NCBI GenBank assembly: GCA_003454065.1
Contig: DMKZ01000027.1
Location: forward strand, 1-6,106
Source: Spirochaetaceae bacterium
GTDB taxonomy: Bacteria; Spirochaetota; Spirochaetia; Sphaerochaetales; Sphaerochaetaceae
Direction of reading: 5' to 3'
Length of the DNA: 6,106 nt
Positions 1 through 6,106 of this stretch are shown piece after piece; positions within the stretch are counted from its first letter, which is position 1, and every line of letters starts with the position of its first letter. The position numbers were made by a program, and so were the translations under genes. Under the pieces are notes generated by a model. That model was not told the DNA's origin, searched no databases, and saw only the letters and a list, made by a program, of their open reading frames with translations.

Positions 1-498
1 TTCGGATTTGAATCGCCTGAACGCAGGTTGAAGCTCTACGGCCTGCTCCACGAAAAATGATTCGGCGATACCGCCGAGAGCATTTGAATTCACTTCGCAT
101 ATTTCCACCGTGCCAACGCCCGACACAAAGGAATATAAGCAATCGAACCTCAAAAACGAAGCGGCATCAAGTGCCGCTTTCTCAGCAGCGTCTTCGGGAA
201 TACCCGATGCCAGCCTGTCCATAAGCGCGAACAGTTTGTCGTCAATTTCGATTCTTCCCCTGAATTCAGGCGAAGCGATGAAGCGCTCAAGCGTCTTGCT
301 GACAATTATCGAAAAATCGAACGCTATCTTATCGAATAGCGATTTGGCATGACCGTCGAAAACATCGGGAACCAAAGAAAACGGGATGAAATCACCCTTG
401 TATTTAGCCGGGCTCTCCTTAAGAAACGAGACGACTTTTGAAACAATTTCCGAATCGGCCTCTGCCGCCGCGAGGATTCTTTCGCCGATATCCGTCAT
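1..498 (-). CDS. Partial protein resembling circularly permuted ATP-grasp / glutathionylspermidine-synthase-like family (N-terminal 166 aa)
   Basis: This open frame runs from an ATG at 498 to the left window edge with no stop, so only the first 166 residues are visible. What is seen: no signal peptide and a helical N-terminal region. Residues 70-80 read L-E-R-F-I-A-S-P-E-F-R. Residues 116-150 contain an R-F-D (118-120) and then E-I-C-E-V-N-S-N-A-L-G-G (132-143) followed by an acidic E-S/E-Q stretch. This order (ERF-x-SPE, then RFD, then E-x-N-S/T-N-x-x-GG) recalls the N-terminal part of glutathionylspermidine-synthase-like and related ATP-grasp proteins, where RFD and ExN sit near substrate or metal sites. 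That likeness is from memory of the family, and the ATP-binding half lies outside the window, so the reaction is unknown. The gene starts 36 nt after the LRR lipoprotein stop in the same frame. A weak GGGA lies about 8 nt upstream of the ATG, so the start is only fairly secure. Confidence 0.6.
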   Translation of the reverse strand, partial: MTDIGERILAAAEADSEIVSKVVSFLKESPAKYKGDFIPFSLVPDVFDGHAKSLFDKIAFDFSIIVSKTLERFIASPEFRGRIEIDDKLFALMDRLASGIPEDAAEKAALDAASFLRFDCLYSFVSGVGTVEICEVNSNALGGIAESFFVEQAVELQPAFRRFKSE

Positions 499-533
499 GA
501 TGAAGATCCCACAAGGCTCTCGAATCGCATCAT
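495..533 (-). other. 12-codon mini-ORF ending in an ATGA overlap with the ATP-grasp-like gene
   Basis: Between the lipoprotein stop (537-535) and the next ATG (498) is a short frame ATG-ATG ... TCA-TCA-TGA coding for 12 residues (M-M-R-F-E-S-L-V-G-S-S-S). Its TGA overlaps the downstream ATG as ATGA, the classic coupling layout. No ribosome-binding site precedes it, though it begins right after a stop codon, where ribosomes could restart. It may be a chance frame, a re-initiation relay, or the true N-terminus of the downstream protein split by one base. The sequence alone cannot decide. Confidence 0.25.
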
Positions 534-534
534 A

Positions 535-1425
535 TCAGGTCGATGCGAAAACAATTTCAACTTCGACCTCGCTATCCCCCGAGCCTTTCCATTCCTCATC
601 CTTGACTATGGAATCCCATTCCGCCTGACTCCCCTTGTATTGCACTGTCACTTTCTTTTGACCGGAAAGAACCTTCTTCCCGATGAATCTGACGCTTCTT
701 GGGATGACAAGCGATGTAAGGCTAGCGCACTTTCCAAATGCATTGTCCTGAATTATCGAAAGCACGCTGCCATCCTCGAAATCAACGCTTTTCAAACTCG
801 AACAGCCGTAAAAGACTCCTCGATCAATTTTGGCGACACTCTTCGGTATGGTCACGGAAGAAAGCTTCGAACAGCCGTAGAACGCTGCTTCGTTTATCAC
901 TTCAAGCCCCGTCTCGTTCGCTTCGTTTTTCATGAAAACGACAGATGTGGCTCCGTCGCAATATTGATACGTCTGCTTTCCGATAACCTTCAATTTGCAC
1001 GGAACCTCTATCGTCTCAATGGCGCTGCAATATCTAAAGGCATAGGATTCGATAGTATCAATCTCGCAACCGCCGGAATACCTGACCTTCTTGAGCTTGG
1101 GCAAATCCTCGAATGCCGCTTCGCGAATGCAGGTTACTGACGAAGGAATGCTCACTTCGCGCAAATGCCTCCATGACACGAAGGAATTGCTTCCTATTTC
1201 GACTACATTCTTGACGCCATTCAAATTATCGTTCCATTGCGATGGAACGGACCATTCGTTGACTTCATAACCGTAAGCCTTCGAAAGGACGTACCCGTCC
1301 AAATCAATCTTATATTCGTATTTGATCTCATCATGCCTCGGATAATCCGGATCGCCATTATGGCAGGAAAGGAAAACCGAAGCAAACGACGATAACAGCA
1401 GGACAATTGCGAGATGCTTTCTCAT
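535..1425 (-). CDS. BspA-like leucine-rich-repeat surface lipoprotein
   Basis: A complete 296-residue exported protein. Residues 1-20 form a signal peptide (MRKH, then a hydrophobic core) ending in F-L-S-Cys21. This is a relaxed lipobox of the kind accepted in spirochaetes, so Cys21 is probably lipidated. After a short linker (about 22-68), residues 70-255 carry roughly seven irregular BspA-type (LRR_5) repeats. The cues are I-x-x-x-A-F (for example 102-105, 127-130, 178-182, 226-230), Y-G-C-S-x-L (183-188, 206-211) and V-x-I-P-x-S-V (91-98, 191-198, 239-245). Residues 262-279 (Y-K-G-S-Q-A-E-W ... W) are the Y-x-G-T/S-x-x-x-W tail often seen at the end of such proteins. Members of this family are usually surface-exposed and some bind host proteins or other bacteria; the ligand here is unknown. 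Its ATG overlaps the deoD stop (ATGA). No good ribosome-binding site precedes it, the nearest GGGAG being more than 15 nt away, so translation is probably coupled to deoD. Confidence 0.9.
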   Translation of the reverse strand: MRKHLAIVLLLSSFASVFLSCHNGDPDYPRHDEIKYEYKIDLDGYVLSKAYGYEVNEWSVPSQWNDNLNGVKNVVEIGSNSFVSWRHLREVSIPSSVTCIREAAFEDLPKLKKVRYSGGCEIDTIESYAFRYCSAIETIEVPCKLKVIGKQTYQYCDGATSVVFMKNEANETGLEVINEAAFYGCSKLSSVTIPKSVAKIDRGVFYGCSSLKSVDFEDGSVLSIIQDNAFGKCASLTSLVIPRSVRFIGKKVLSGQKKVTVQYKGSQAEWDSIVKDEEWKGSGDSEVEVEIVFAST

Positions 1426-2165
1426 TTCAAAAGGTATTTGCTGCTCCCAAGAGCGACTTTTATCATGGAAACGAGGGAATTCTGTCTTTCTTCCACAGTC
1501 ATTTTCCTATCGGAGCCTATCACGTCAGAGACCGTAAGCATGCAGGCGGCATTCTTCCCCAAAAGCTTGGCATTTGCGAACAAAGCATAGCTTTCCATAT
1601 CCACACCGGCTATTCCCATGCCCTTCATCTTCTCCTTTTCCGCATTCGACATCTCCTCACCGAGCTTGCCTGGCCTGTAGAATATATCGGAAGCATAGGC
1701 TTTGATATCCTTCGTCTTTATTTTGACATCGGCAGCGGAAGAAGCGAGCGCCTTGTTTATTTCATCGCTTGAAGGCAGCGATTTGTCTTCAATCTTCGCA
1801 AGCGTCCAGCCGAAATTGCTATCCGTCCAGCTTTCCTTGACCAGATACAGATCGCCGAGCTGAGCGTCCGAAAGATACGAACCGCACGTTCCTATCCTTA
1901 TGATGTGCTTGACATCGTAAAAAGCGAAAAGCTCATAGGAATATATTCCCATCGACGGCATCCCCATTCCGGACCCCATGACGGAAACCCTCTTTCCATC
2001 ATATTCGCCCGTAAAGCCGAGCATGCCCCTCGCTTCATTGAAGCATTTGGCGTCTTTGAGAAAATTCTTCGCTACGAATTCCGCCCTTTTCGGATCTCCG
2101 GGCATGATGACCAATTCAGCGATGTCTCCAAGCTTCGCACTGTTATGCGGTGTAGGTGTAGCCAT
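1422..2165 (-). CDS. deoD: Purine-nucleoside phosphorylase, DeoD type
   Basis: A complete 247-residue cytoplasmic enzyme that splits purine (deoxy)nucleosides with phosphate into free base and (deoxy)ribose-1-phosphate, in purine salvage. It belongs to the hexameric bacterial PNP (PNP/UDP family, NP-I). Motifs seen, against E. coli DeoD from memory: His7 (HNSAKLGD, equivalent to H4), P-G-D-P at 22-25 with Arg27 (R24), I-R-I-G-T-C-G-S at 88-95 with Arg90 (R87, phosphate site), V-D-M-E-S at 188-192 (ribose site, M180/E181), S-D at 213-214 with the catalytic Asp214 (D204), and Arg227 in E-R-Q (R217). All key residues are present. Asp189 stands where E. coli has Glu179, a conservative change. Length is slightly above the usual 235-240 because of a small insertion after residue 90. 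The start ATG follows a strong AGGAGGA site. It sits 12 nt after an exported-protein gene and overlaps the LRR lipoprotein gene by 4 nt. Confidence 0.96.
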   Translation of the reverse strand: MATPTPHNSAKLGDIAELVIMPGDPKRAEFVAKNFLKDAKCFNEARGMLGFTGEYDGKRVSVMGSGMGMPSMGIYSYELFAFYDVKHIIRIGTCGSYLSDAQLGDLYLVKESWTDSNFGWTLAKIEDKSLPSSDEINKALASSAADVKIKTKDIKAYASDIFYRPGKLGEEMSNAEKEKMKGMGIAGVDMESYALFANAKLLGKNAACMLTVSDVIGSDRKMTVEERQNSLVSMIKVALGSSKYLLK

Positions 2166-2180
2166 AAAAAAATCCTCCTA
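2166..2180 (-). promoter_or_regulatory. Ribosome-binding site of deoD overlapping the upstream stop codon
   Basis: On the minus strand a near-consensus Shine-Dalgarno AGGAGGA (2179-2173) is followed by a run of seven T and then the deoD ATG at 2165. The first bases of the site lie inside the TAG stop (2180-2178) of the preceding gene. Ribosomes ending the upstream gene therefore cover the deoD start site, which favours linked translation of the two genes in one mRNA. It is by far the strongest ribosome-binding site in the window. Confidence 0.85.
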
Positions 2181-2744
2181 TAAGATGCAAAGGGTGGTGA
2201 AATACGAATCATCGTAATACCATCCCATTATGTAATAGTTATATCGTTCGAACATCGGATTCTCGGTATAGTTTATATTAAGGAAAAGCTGCATGACCGA
2301 GCTTTTGGAAACCAAATCGCTATAGTTGTCATAGACAGCCGTCAATCTTTTGAAATACGTTTCAGCAGAATCCGCATCATTGAAAATGTTCAAAATGTAA
2401 TACCTTACGCGAGCAAGGCTGTTCTTCTCCTTCAGGCAGATTATATCGTATGAAATCCCATCTATGTCTATGTCGATAAGCTCCAGATGGTACCTGACCG
2501 ATTCCTCGGCATCCGCCTTATCCATCATCAGATCCTGCCATGCATCACCGAACACTTTGCTATTGACCTCGTCCCGATCGGAGAACATCCTGATATTCAC
2601 GGATCCCAAAACATCCAAAACCTTCATTTTCCGGAAAACTTCAAAGTCCTTTATCCCTTTTACATCCACTCTATCATCCGCAAAAAGCGATTGCATCAAA
2701 GCAATCGAAGCGATAGCAATCAGGAAAACTCTCTTCATCCGCAA
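2178..2744 (-). CDS. Small exported protein of unknown function
   Basis: A 188-residue protein that I do not recognise. Residues 1-22 are a clear Sec signal peptide: basic M-R-M-K-R, a hydrophobic core, and a probable cut after S-L-F-A before D-D. No lipobox cysteine and no further membrane segment are visible, so the mature part (about 166 residues) is probably periplasmic or secreted. It is rich in Asp, Tyr and Ile (for example residues 88-100, and tyrosine-rich 170-182) and looks like a mixed alpha/beta fold; no catalytic motif is evident. The start is TTG at 2744: an AAGGTG ribosome site (2755-2750) lies 5 nt upstream of it, while the in-frame ATG at 2738 would be 11 nt away. It is the first gene after a good promoter and ends 12 nt before deoD, with which it is probably co-transcribed. 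Being a real gene is supported by its signal peptide, its length and its fit to the operon. Confidence 0.8.
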   Translation of the reverse strand: MRMKRVFLIAIASIALMQSLFADDRVDVKGIKDFEVFRKMKVLDVLGSVNIRMFSDRDEVNSKVFGDAWQDLMMDKADAEESVRYHLELIDIDIDGISYDIICLKEKNSLARVRYYILNIFNDADSAETYFKRLTAVYDNYSDLVSKSSVMQLFLNINYTENPMFERYNYYIMGWYYDDSYFTTLCIL

Positions 2745-2887
2745 TGAAACACCTTCTCCGAAAATCTCTCGGACATACTGGCCATTATATGCTTTTTTTC
2801 AAAAAAAACAATGTTGAACGCCGCTGCCGCAAGGAACGAATGAAGCTTAAGGGCACTTCTAAAAGCCTGCCAATCCGAAAGCGACAT
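2745..2887 (-). other. Intergenic gap between the valS unit and the deoD unit
   Basis: This 143-bp gap is the only sizeable non-coding stretch in the window. Its left part holds the promoter and leader of the deoD operon. Its right part (about 2815-2887), where a terminator for the upstream unit would be expected, has only a weak interrupted stem (GGCA/TGCC at 2852-2855 and 2868-2871, plus CTT/AAG) with no T-run after it. Upstream transcripts may therefore read through into the deoD operon, or end by another mechanism. Confidence 0.6.
2784..2811 (-). promoter_or_regulatory. Sigma-70-type promoter for the exported protein-deoD-lipoprotein operon
   Basis: On the minus strand a perfect TATAAT (2789-2784) is preceded, 16 nt upstream, by TTGTTT (2811-2806), which matches 3 of 6 bases of the -35 consensus. 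The spacer is almost wholly homopolymer: part of a T8 run, one G, an A7 run, then GCA. Transcription would start near 2777, giving a leader of about 33 nt that contains the AAGGTG ribosome site of the TTG-start gene. The weak -35 box suggests help from an activator, an AT-rich up-element effect or DNA bending; that part is inference. Confidence 0.7.
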
Positions 2888-3925
2888 TCAAACAATGGTG
2901 AGCAAGCCAATTGAAAGGCATGCGCTTCGCTTTCCGGAATAGGAAGCGGAATTGCCGAACGCTTTTTTTGAAAACTCATCGACAAAACGCGCGCCGAAGC
3001 TTATGGCGTATTCCGAATCGAAAAACCATTTGAATCCGATTTCCAAATCCGGAACATAAGCGATGGATTCGGACTGGATATCGTAAAGAACGGAAAAACA
3101 GGAAGCAGCGAAAAAGCCCAATCCGGTCTGAAGCCCGAAAAAGCTATCGATGCTCATGAACGTCTCCATTCCCAGACGAACCCCGAATCCGTTCATTTCG
3201 CCTATCCGATGCATATAGACAAGGCCAGCGCTCAAATACAGCGGATACGCCCTTGTGGATTTGACGCTCGCCTCTACTATATGGCCGAACGGATCCGTGA
3301 ACTGAAATCCATAAGACGCACTTATCATCAGATGCAATTTCTTCTTGATGAGCCTGGCATTATTGAATACGTGCGCAGCCTTCAATGGCTTCAGAAAATA
3401 AAAGATGCTTTGCTTCTTGCTGCCATCCGCCTGCACCTCTTCGAAAGAACCCTCCTGATTGACGACATATGTTCCGCTTTTGCCGTCAATCGACTTGAGA
3501 ACCAGCAAATCCGAAACATTCATATCCCCTTTCGCCACGACAATGTTCTTATATTTGTTGTAAATGCGAATACCAGAATTCTTGACAAGGCTTCCGAGCT
3601 CTGCTGAAAAGACATTGCGGAGCTCTTTCTTGTAATCGCGAATGTCGTTGCGGCTTATGATCTTAAATTCCTTTCCGGATATTGCGAATGTCACGATCGC
3701 ATAGCCATCGTCCTCCTTTTCGGAATAATCCTCAATGACGAAAACATCCGTATCGAATGCATTGCGAAAATTCTCCGCCTCTTCGACCGTAGCTTCGTAA
3801 TAATCGCCAAGAGCCTTTGCAGCGGAAGCAGCGGGAAGACCTTCTTCGGCAGCGAAGGAAAAAGGCGCGAAAAGAAGGACCAAAGCAAACAGAACGAAGG
3901 AAGAACGGCGATTCCCCACAATCAC
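2888..3925 (-). CDS. Exported protein with probable C-terminal outer-membrane beta-barrel, function unknown
   Basis: A 345-residue protein of no family I can name. Residues 1-25 are a signal peptide (N-R-R, a long hydrophobic core, F-S-F-A before A-E-E). Residues about 27-190 are a mixed charged domain with two lysine/tyrosine-rich segments (98-102 and 120-127) and no recognised catalytic motif. Residues about 195-345 show alternating hydrophobic/polar segments rich in Gly, Ser, Phe and Tyr (for example 197-206, 226-239, 246-256, 264-282, 290-301, 306-315, 334-345). They end in short hydrophobic residues, as expected for a small outer-membrane barrel of 8 or so strands; this is read by eye. 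The first GTG (3925) overlaps the valS stop as GTGA. A second in-frame GTG at 3919 is preceded by AGGTG at 3929-3925 with a 5-nt gap and is a credible alternative start, giving 343 residues with the same signal peptide. Confidence 0.8.
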   Translation of the reverse strand: MIVGNRRSSFVLFALVLLFAPFSFAAEEGLPAASAAKALGDYYEATVEEAENFRNAFDTDVFVIEDYSEKEDDGYAIVTFAISGKEFKIISRNDIRDYKKELRNVFSAELGSLVKNSGIRIYNKYKNIVVAKGDMNVSDLLVLKSIDGKSGTYVVNQEGSFEEVQADGSKKQSIFYFLKPLKAAHVFNNARLIKKKLHLMISASYGFQFTDPFGHIVEASVKSTRAYPLYLSAGLVYMHRIGEMNGFGVRLGMETFMSIDSFFGLQTGLGFFAASCFSVLYDIQSESIAYVPDLEIGFKWFFDSEYAISFGARFVDEFSKKAFGNSASYSGKRSACLSIGLLTIV

Positions 3926-3929
3926 ACCT
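3917..3929 (-). promoter_or_regulatory. Ribosome-binding site inside the valS end that may set the start of the barrel-protein gene
   Basis: On the minus strand AGGTG (3929-3925) lies 5 nt upstream of GTG at 3919, with the valS TGA stop (3924-3922) between them. The first GTG (3925) is itself part of this motif, so it cannot use it. The site therefore favours the 3919 start, while the GTGA overlap allows the 3925 start by coupling to valS. Both differ by only two residues. Confidence 0.5.
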
Positions 3930-6106
3930 GCAGAATCTTCAAAATCCCATTGAGCTTGGATATCTTTTCCTCGAATTCGCTCTTTTTGGACTGCTCCTTC
4001 TCTATCGCCTCAGGTTTCGCCTTGCTCATAAAGCCCTCGTTCGACAATTTCGCATTGCTCTTCTGCAAATCGGCCTGCGTTCTCTCGATCTCGCGTCTGA
4101 CCTCATCCGCTCTGCTCGACGGATCAAAGTCCTCCGGCTTCCTGATTCCCGAAACGAAACCCGAACCGGCGCTATAGACATAGGACGAACTTCTTTGCTG
4201 CTCTATCGAAAGAGATGAAAGACCTGCGAAATCCATTGCCATCTCCTTCTGTTCGGAAACGAACTCGCCTATTCTGTCATCATCAATGATCAGCACGCCC
4301 TCGCATTTCACGCTATGCTCGATCCCCAGGACAACCTTAAGATTCCTGAAGGATCTGATCGCATCTTTGAAGCTCTCCACTTTGCGGAAGCTTATCTCAG
4401 AAGAATTCACCGCAACCTTTTCAGCATACCGAGCGCTTGCGAGGGTTCCGAACGAATTCGGCATCTTCTGGTATATCTCATCGGTTATCAAAGGCATAAC
4501 CGGATGTATGAGCTTAAGCGAAGCATCTAAAATGCGCAGAAGCATGGAAACCGTTTTGCTCTTGACCCTGGGATCAGAAGATTGGATATTCGATTTATTG
4601 AATTCGATATACCAATCGCAGAAATCATTCCAGAAAAAGTCGTAAACAGCCCACATGGACTCATTTATCTTGTATTCGGCAAACGCTTGCGCAGTCTTGT
4701 CTATGGCAAGATTCAGCTTATGCAGGATCCACTTGTCATAGTCATTCAAATGCATATCGTCGATATCGATATGATCCGCGCCTTCCAAATTCATGAATAT
4801 GAACCTTGCGGCGTTCCAAAGCTTATTGGCGAACTTTGATCCGAATTTGAACGAATCCATGTCAATGAGTATGTCCTGACCCTGCGCAGCCTGATAGGCA
4901 AGCGTGAACTTCATCGCATCGGAACCATAAAGTTCTATGACTTTCAAGGGGTCTATTCCATTACCCAAGCTCTTGCTCATCTTTCTGCCTTTCTTGTCGC
5001 GAACCAGAGCGGTTATGTAAATGTCCTTGAACGGAACCTGCCCGGTGAACTCCAATCCGGCCATTATCATTCTGGAGACCCAGAAGAAAATTATATCGTA
5101 AGCCGTGACGAGCGCAGTCGTAGGGTAAAACGATCTAAAATCCGCCGTCTTGTCAGGCCAGCCTAAAGTTCCGAAAGGCCAAAGCCATGACGAGAACCAT
5201 GTGTCGAGAACATCGGAATCCTGCTTTATGTTTTTGCCGTGGCAATTCGGGCATTCCGTCGGATCCTGTCTGGCAACCGTCACATCACCGCAATCCGCAC
5301 ATGTCCATGCCGGTATCCTATGGCCCCACCACAACTGCCTTGAAATGCACCACGGCCTTATGTTCTCCATCCAATTCCTGTATGTAGATTCCCACTTCTT
5401 CGGATAGAAGACGATTTTACCGGTATCAAGCGCATCCAGCGCCTTCTGAGCCATTCCGTCCATTCGGACGAACCACTGCTTACTGAGATAAGGCTCTATT
5501 ATCGTCCCGCATCTATAGCAATGACCGACTTCATGGCTTATAGGCTCTTTCTTTAGCATATAGCCCTTGCCCTCAAGCTCTTTGACCACGAGTTCTCTGG
5601 CCGTCAGGCAATCAAGCCCTCTGAATTTTTCAGGAACATTGCCGTTCAGGGTGCCATCAGGATTGAGGATATTGATCACTTCAAGGTTGTGCCTTATTCC
5701 GCAATCCCTGTCATGAGGATCGTGAGCCGGAGTGATCTTGACAGCGCCCGTTCCGAATCCCAATTCGACGAAGCTGTCCTTTATCACCTCTATTTTCCTA
5801 TCCGTCAGCGGAAGGCTTATCTTCTTGCCGACGAAACGCTTGAACCTGTCGTCGTCCGGATGCACGGCGACAGCGGTGTCGCCGAACATGGTCTCAGGCC
5901 TCGTAGTCGCCACTACGAGCGAGTCATCCTCGCCGGCAAGCGGATATTTCACGAAATAGAGGAACGAATCGACACTTTTGTACTCCACTTCATCGTCGCT
6001 CAGAGCAGTTTGGCAATGCGGGCAGTAATTTACCAGATACTCCCCCTGATATATGAGCCCTCTTTCGTAGAGCGTGCAGAAGCACTCTCTGACAGCGGCG
6101 GAAAAC
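3922..6106 (-). CDS. valS: Valyl-tRNA synthetase, C-terminal part (N-terminus beyond the window)
   Basis: Class I enzyme that charges tRNA-Val with valine in the cytoplasm. The frame is open from the right edge (first full codon ends at 6105) for 727 residues to a TGA at 3924-3922. Bacterial ValRS is usually about 870-950 residues, so some 150 N-terminal residues with the HIGH-type ATP motif are missing only because of the window edge; the GTG at 5988 is an internal valine. Seen in order (residue 1 at the edge): C-P-H-C at 28-31; editing (CP1) domain with T-T-R-P-E-T-M-F-G-D (47-56) and T-P-A-H-D-P-H-D (125-132); C-Y-R-C-G (196-200); W-W-G-H-R-I-P-A-W (259-267); a four-cysteine pair C-x2-C / C-x2-C (269/272 and 285/288), probably zinc-binding; D-V-L-D-T-W-F-S-S (298-306); catalytic K-M-S-K-S (375-379); helical anticodon-binding domain (about 455-580); and a C-terminal charged coiled coil (about 663-727), the ValRS tRNA-binding arm. 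All motifs look intact. It overlaps the next gene by 4 nt. Confidence 0.97.
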   Translation of the reverse strand, partial: FSAAVRECFCTLYERGLIYQGEYLVNYCPHCQTALSDDEVEYKSVDSFLYFVKYPLAGEDDSLVVATTRPETMFGDTAVAVHPDDDRFKRFVGKKISLPLTDRKIEVIKDSFVELGFGTGAVKITPAHDPHDRDCGIRHNLEVINILNPDGTLNGNVPEKFRGLDCLTARELVVKELEGKGYMLKKEPISHEVGHCYRCGTIIEPYLSKQWFVRMDGMAQKALDALDTGKIVFYPKKWESTYRNWMENIRPWCISRQLWWGHRIPAWTCADCGDVTVARQDPTECPNCHGKNIKQDSDVLDTWFSSWLWPFGTLGWPDKTADFRSFYPTTALVTAYDIIFFWVSRMIMAGLEFTGQVPFKDIYITALVRDKKGRKMSKSLGNGIDPLKVIELYGSDAMKFTLAYQAAQGQDILIDMDSFKFGSKFANKLWNAARFIFMNLEGADHIDIDDMHLNDYDKWILHKLNLAIDKTAQAFAEYKINESMWAVYDFFWNDFCDWYIEFNKSNIQSSDPRVKSKTVSMLLRILDASLKLIHPVMPLITDEIYQKMPNSFGTLASARYAEKVAVNSSEISFRKVESFKDAIRSFRNLKVVLGIEHSVKCEGVLIIDDDRIGEFVSEQKEMAMDFAGLSSLSIEQQRSSSYVYSAGSGFVSGIRKPEDFDPSSRADEVRREIERTQADLQKSNAKLSNEGFMSKAKPEAIEKEQSKKSEFEEKISKLNGILKILQV

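Noticed and set aside
110..628. Two 80-codon plus-strand frames (110-352 and 386-628)
   Set aside because: They are antisense to the ATP-grasp-like fragment and the lipoprotein end. Their low-complexity Ser/Ala-rich products are typical of shadow frames in this composition.
640..1140. 166-codon open frame on the plus strand
   Set aside because: It lies wholly antisense to the LRR lipoprotein gene, which has a signal peptide and clear repeats. The plus-strand product has no recognisable motif or ribosome site.
640..1200. DNA-level tandem repeats from the LRR region
   Set aside because: The protein repeats are irregular and diverged; no near-identical DNA repeat units were seen that would support recombination or a repeat array.
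2852..2871. Interrupted hairpin GGCA ... TGCC as a terminator
   Set aside because: The stem is short with a 2-nt bulge and is not followed by a T-run on the minus strand.
2785..2985. 66-codon minus-strand frame across the promoter gap
   Set aside because: It covers the TATAAT promoter and overlaps the end of the barrel-protein gene out of frame, and has no ribosome site.
3209..3607. 132-codon plus-strand frame
   Set aside because: It is antisense to the barrel-like exported protein, whose signal peptide and strand pattern mark the minus strand as coding.
3817..4218. 133-codon plus-strand frame with Arg/Lys/Leu-rich product
   Set aside because: It spans the opposite strand of the valS end and the next gene's signal peptide; its composition mirrors those genes.
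5986..5988. GTG at 5988 as the start of valS
   Set aside because: The frame stays open to the right edge and the 39 upstream residues are typical ValRS sequence, including a C-P-H-C pair, so this is an internal valine codon.

Overview
All supported genes lie on the minus strand, so the window reads from right to left. Coding density is high and the GC content looks mid-40s by eye. Gene neighbours overlap by 4 nt or sit a few bases apart. Several secreted proteins are present: a lipoprotein with a relaxed lipobox (F-L-S-C), a BspA-type leucine-rich-repeat protein, and a signal-peptide protein that looks like an outer-membrane beta-barrel. Together they suggest a diderm, host-associated anaerobe. 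A spirochaete of the Treponema kind is my best guess, but no gene here is decisive for phylum.

Right block (6106 to 2888): the C-terminal roughly 727 codons of valyl-tRNA synthetase (valS; its N-terminus lies beyond the window) run into a gene for an exported protein with a probable C-terminal beta-barrel. The junction is a 4-nt GTGA stop/start overlap, although a ribosome-binding site favours a second GTG 6 nt further on.

Junction (2887 to 2745): a 143-bp non-coding gap holds the only good promoter I can see. It has a perfect TATAAT and a weak TTGTTT box separated by a T8-G-A7 homopolymer stretch. No convincing terminator was found.

Left block (2744 to 1): a probable four-gene operon. It encodes a small exported protein of unknown function (TTG start), purine-nucleoside phosphorylase DeoD (intact, catalytic residues present), a BspA-like LRR lipoprotein whose start overlaps the deoD stop (ATGA), and a 5' fragment (166 codons) that resembles the N-terminal part of glutathionylspermidine-synthase-like / circularly permuted ATP-grasp proteins. 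The co-transcription of a housekeeping purine-salvage enzyme with cell-envelope proteins is the oddest feature of the layout. There are no signs of mobile elements, CRISPR, tRNA or rRNA genes. I see no strong case for a new multi-gene system; the findings are modest and local.
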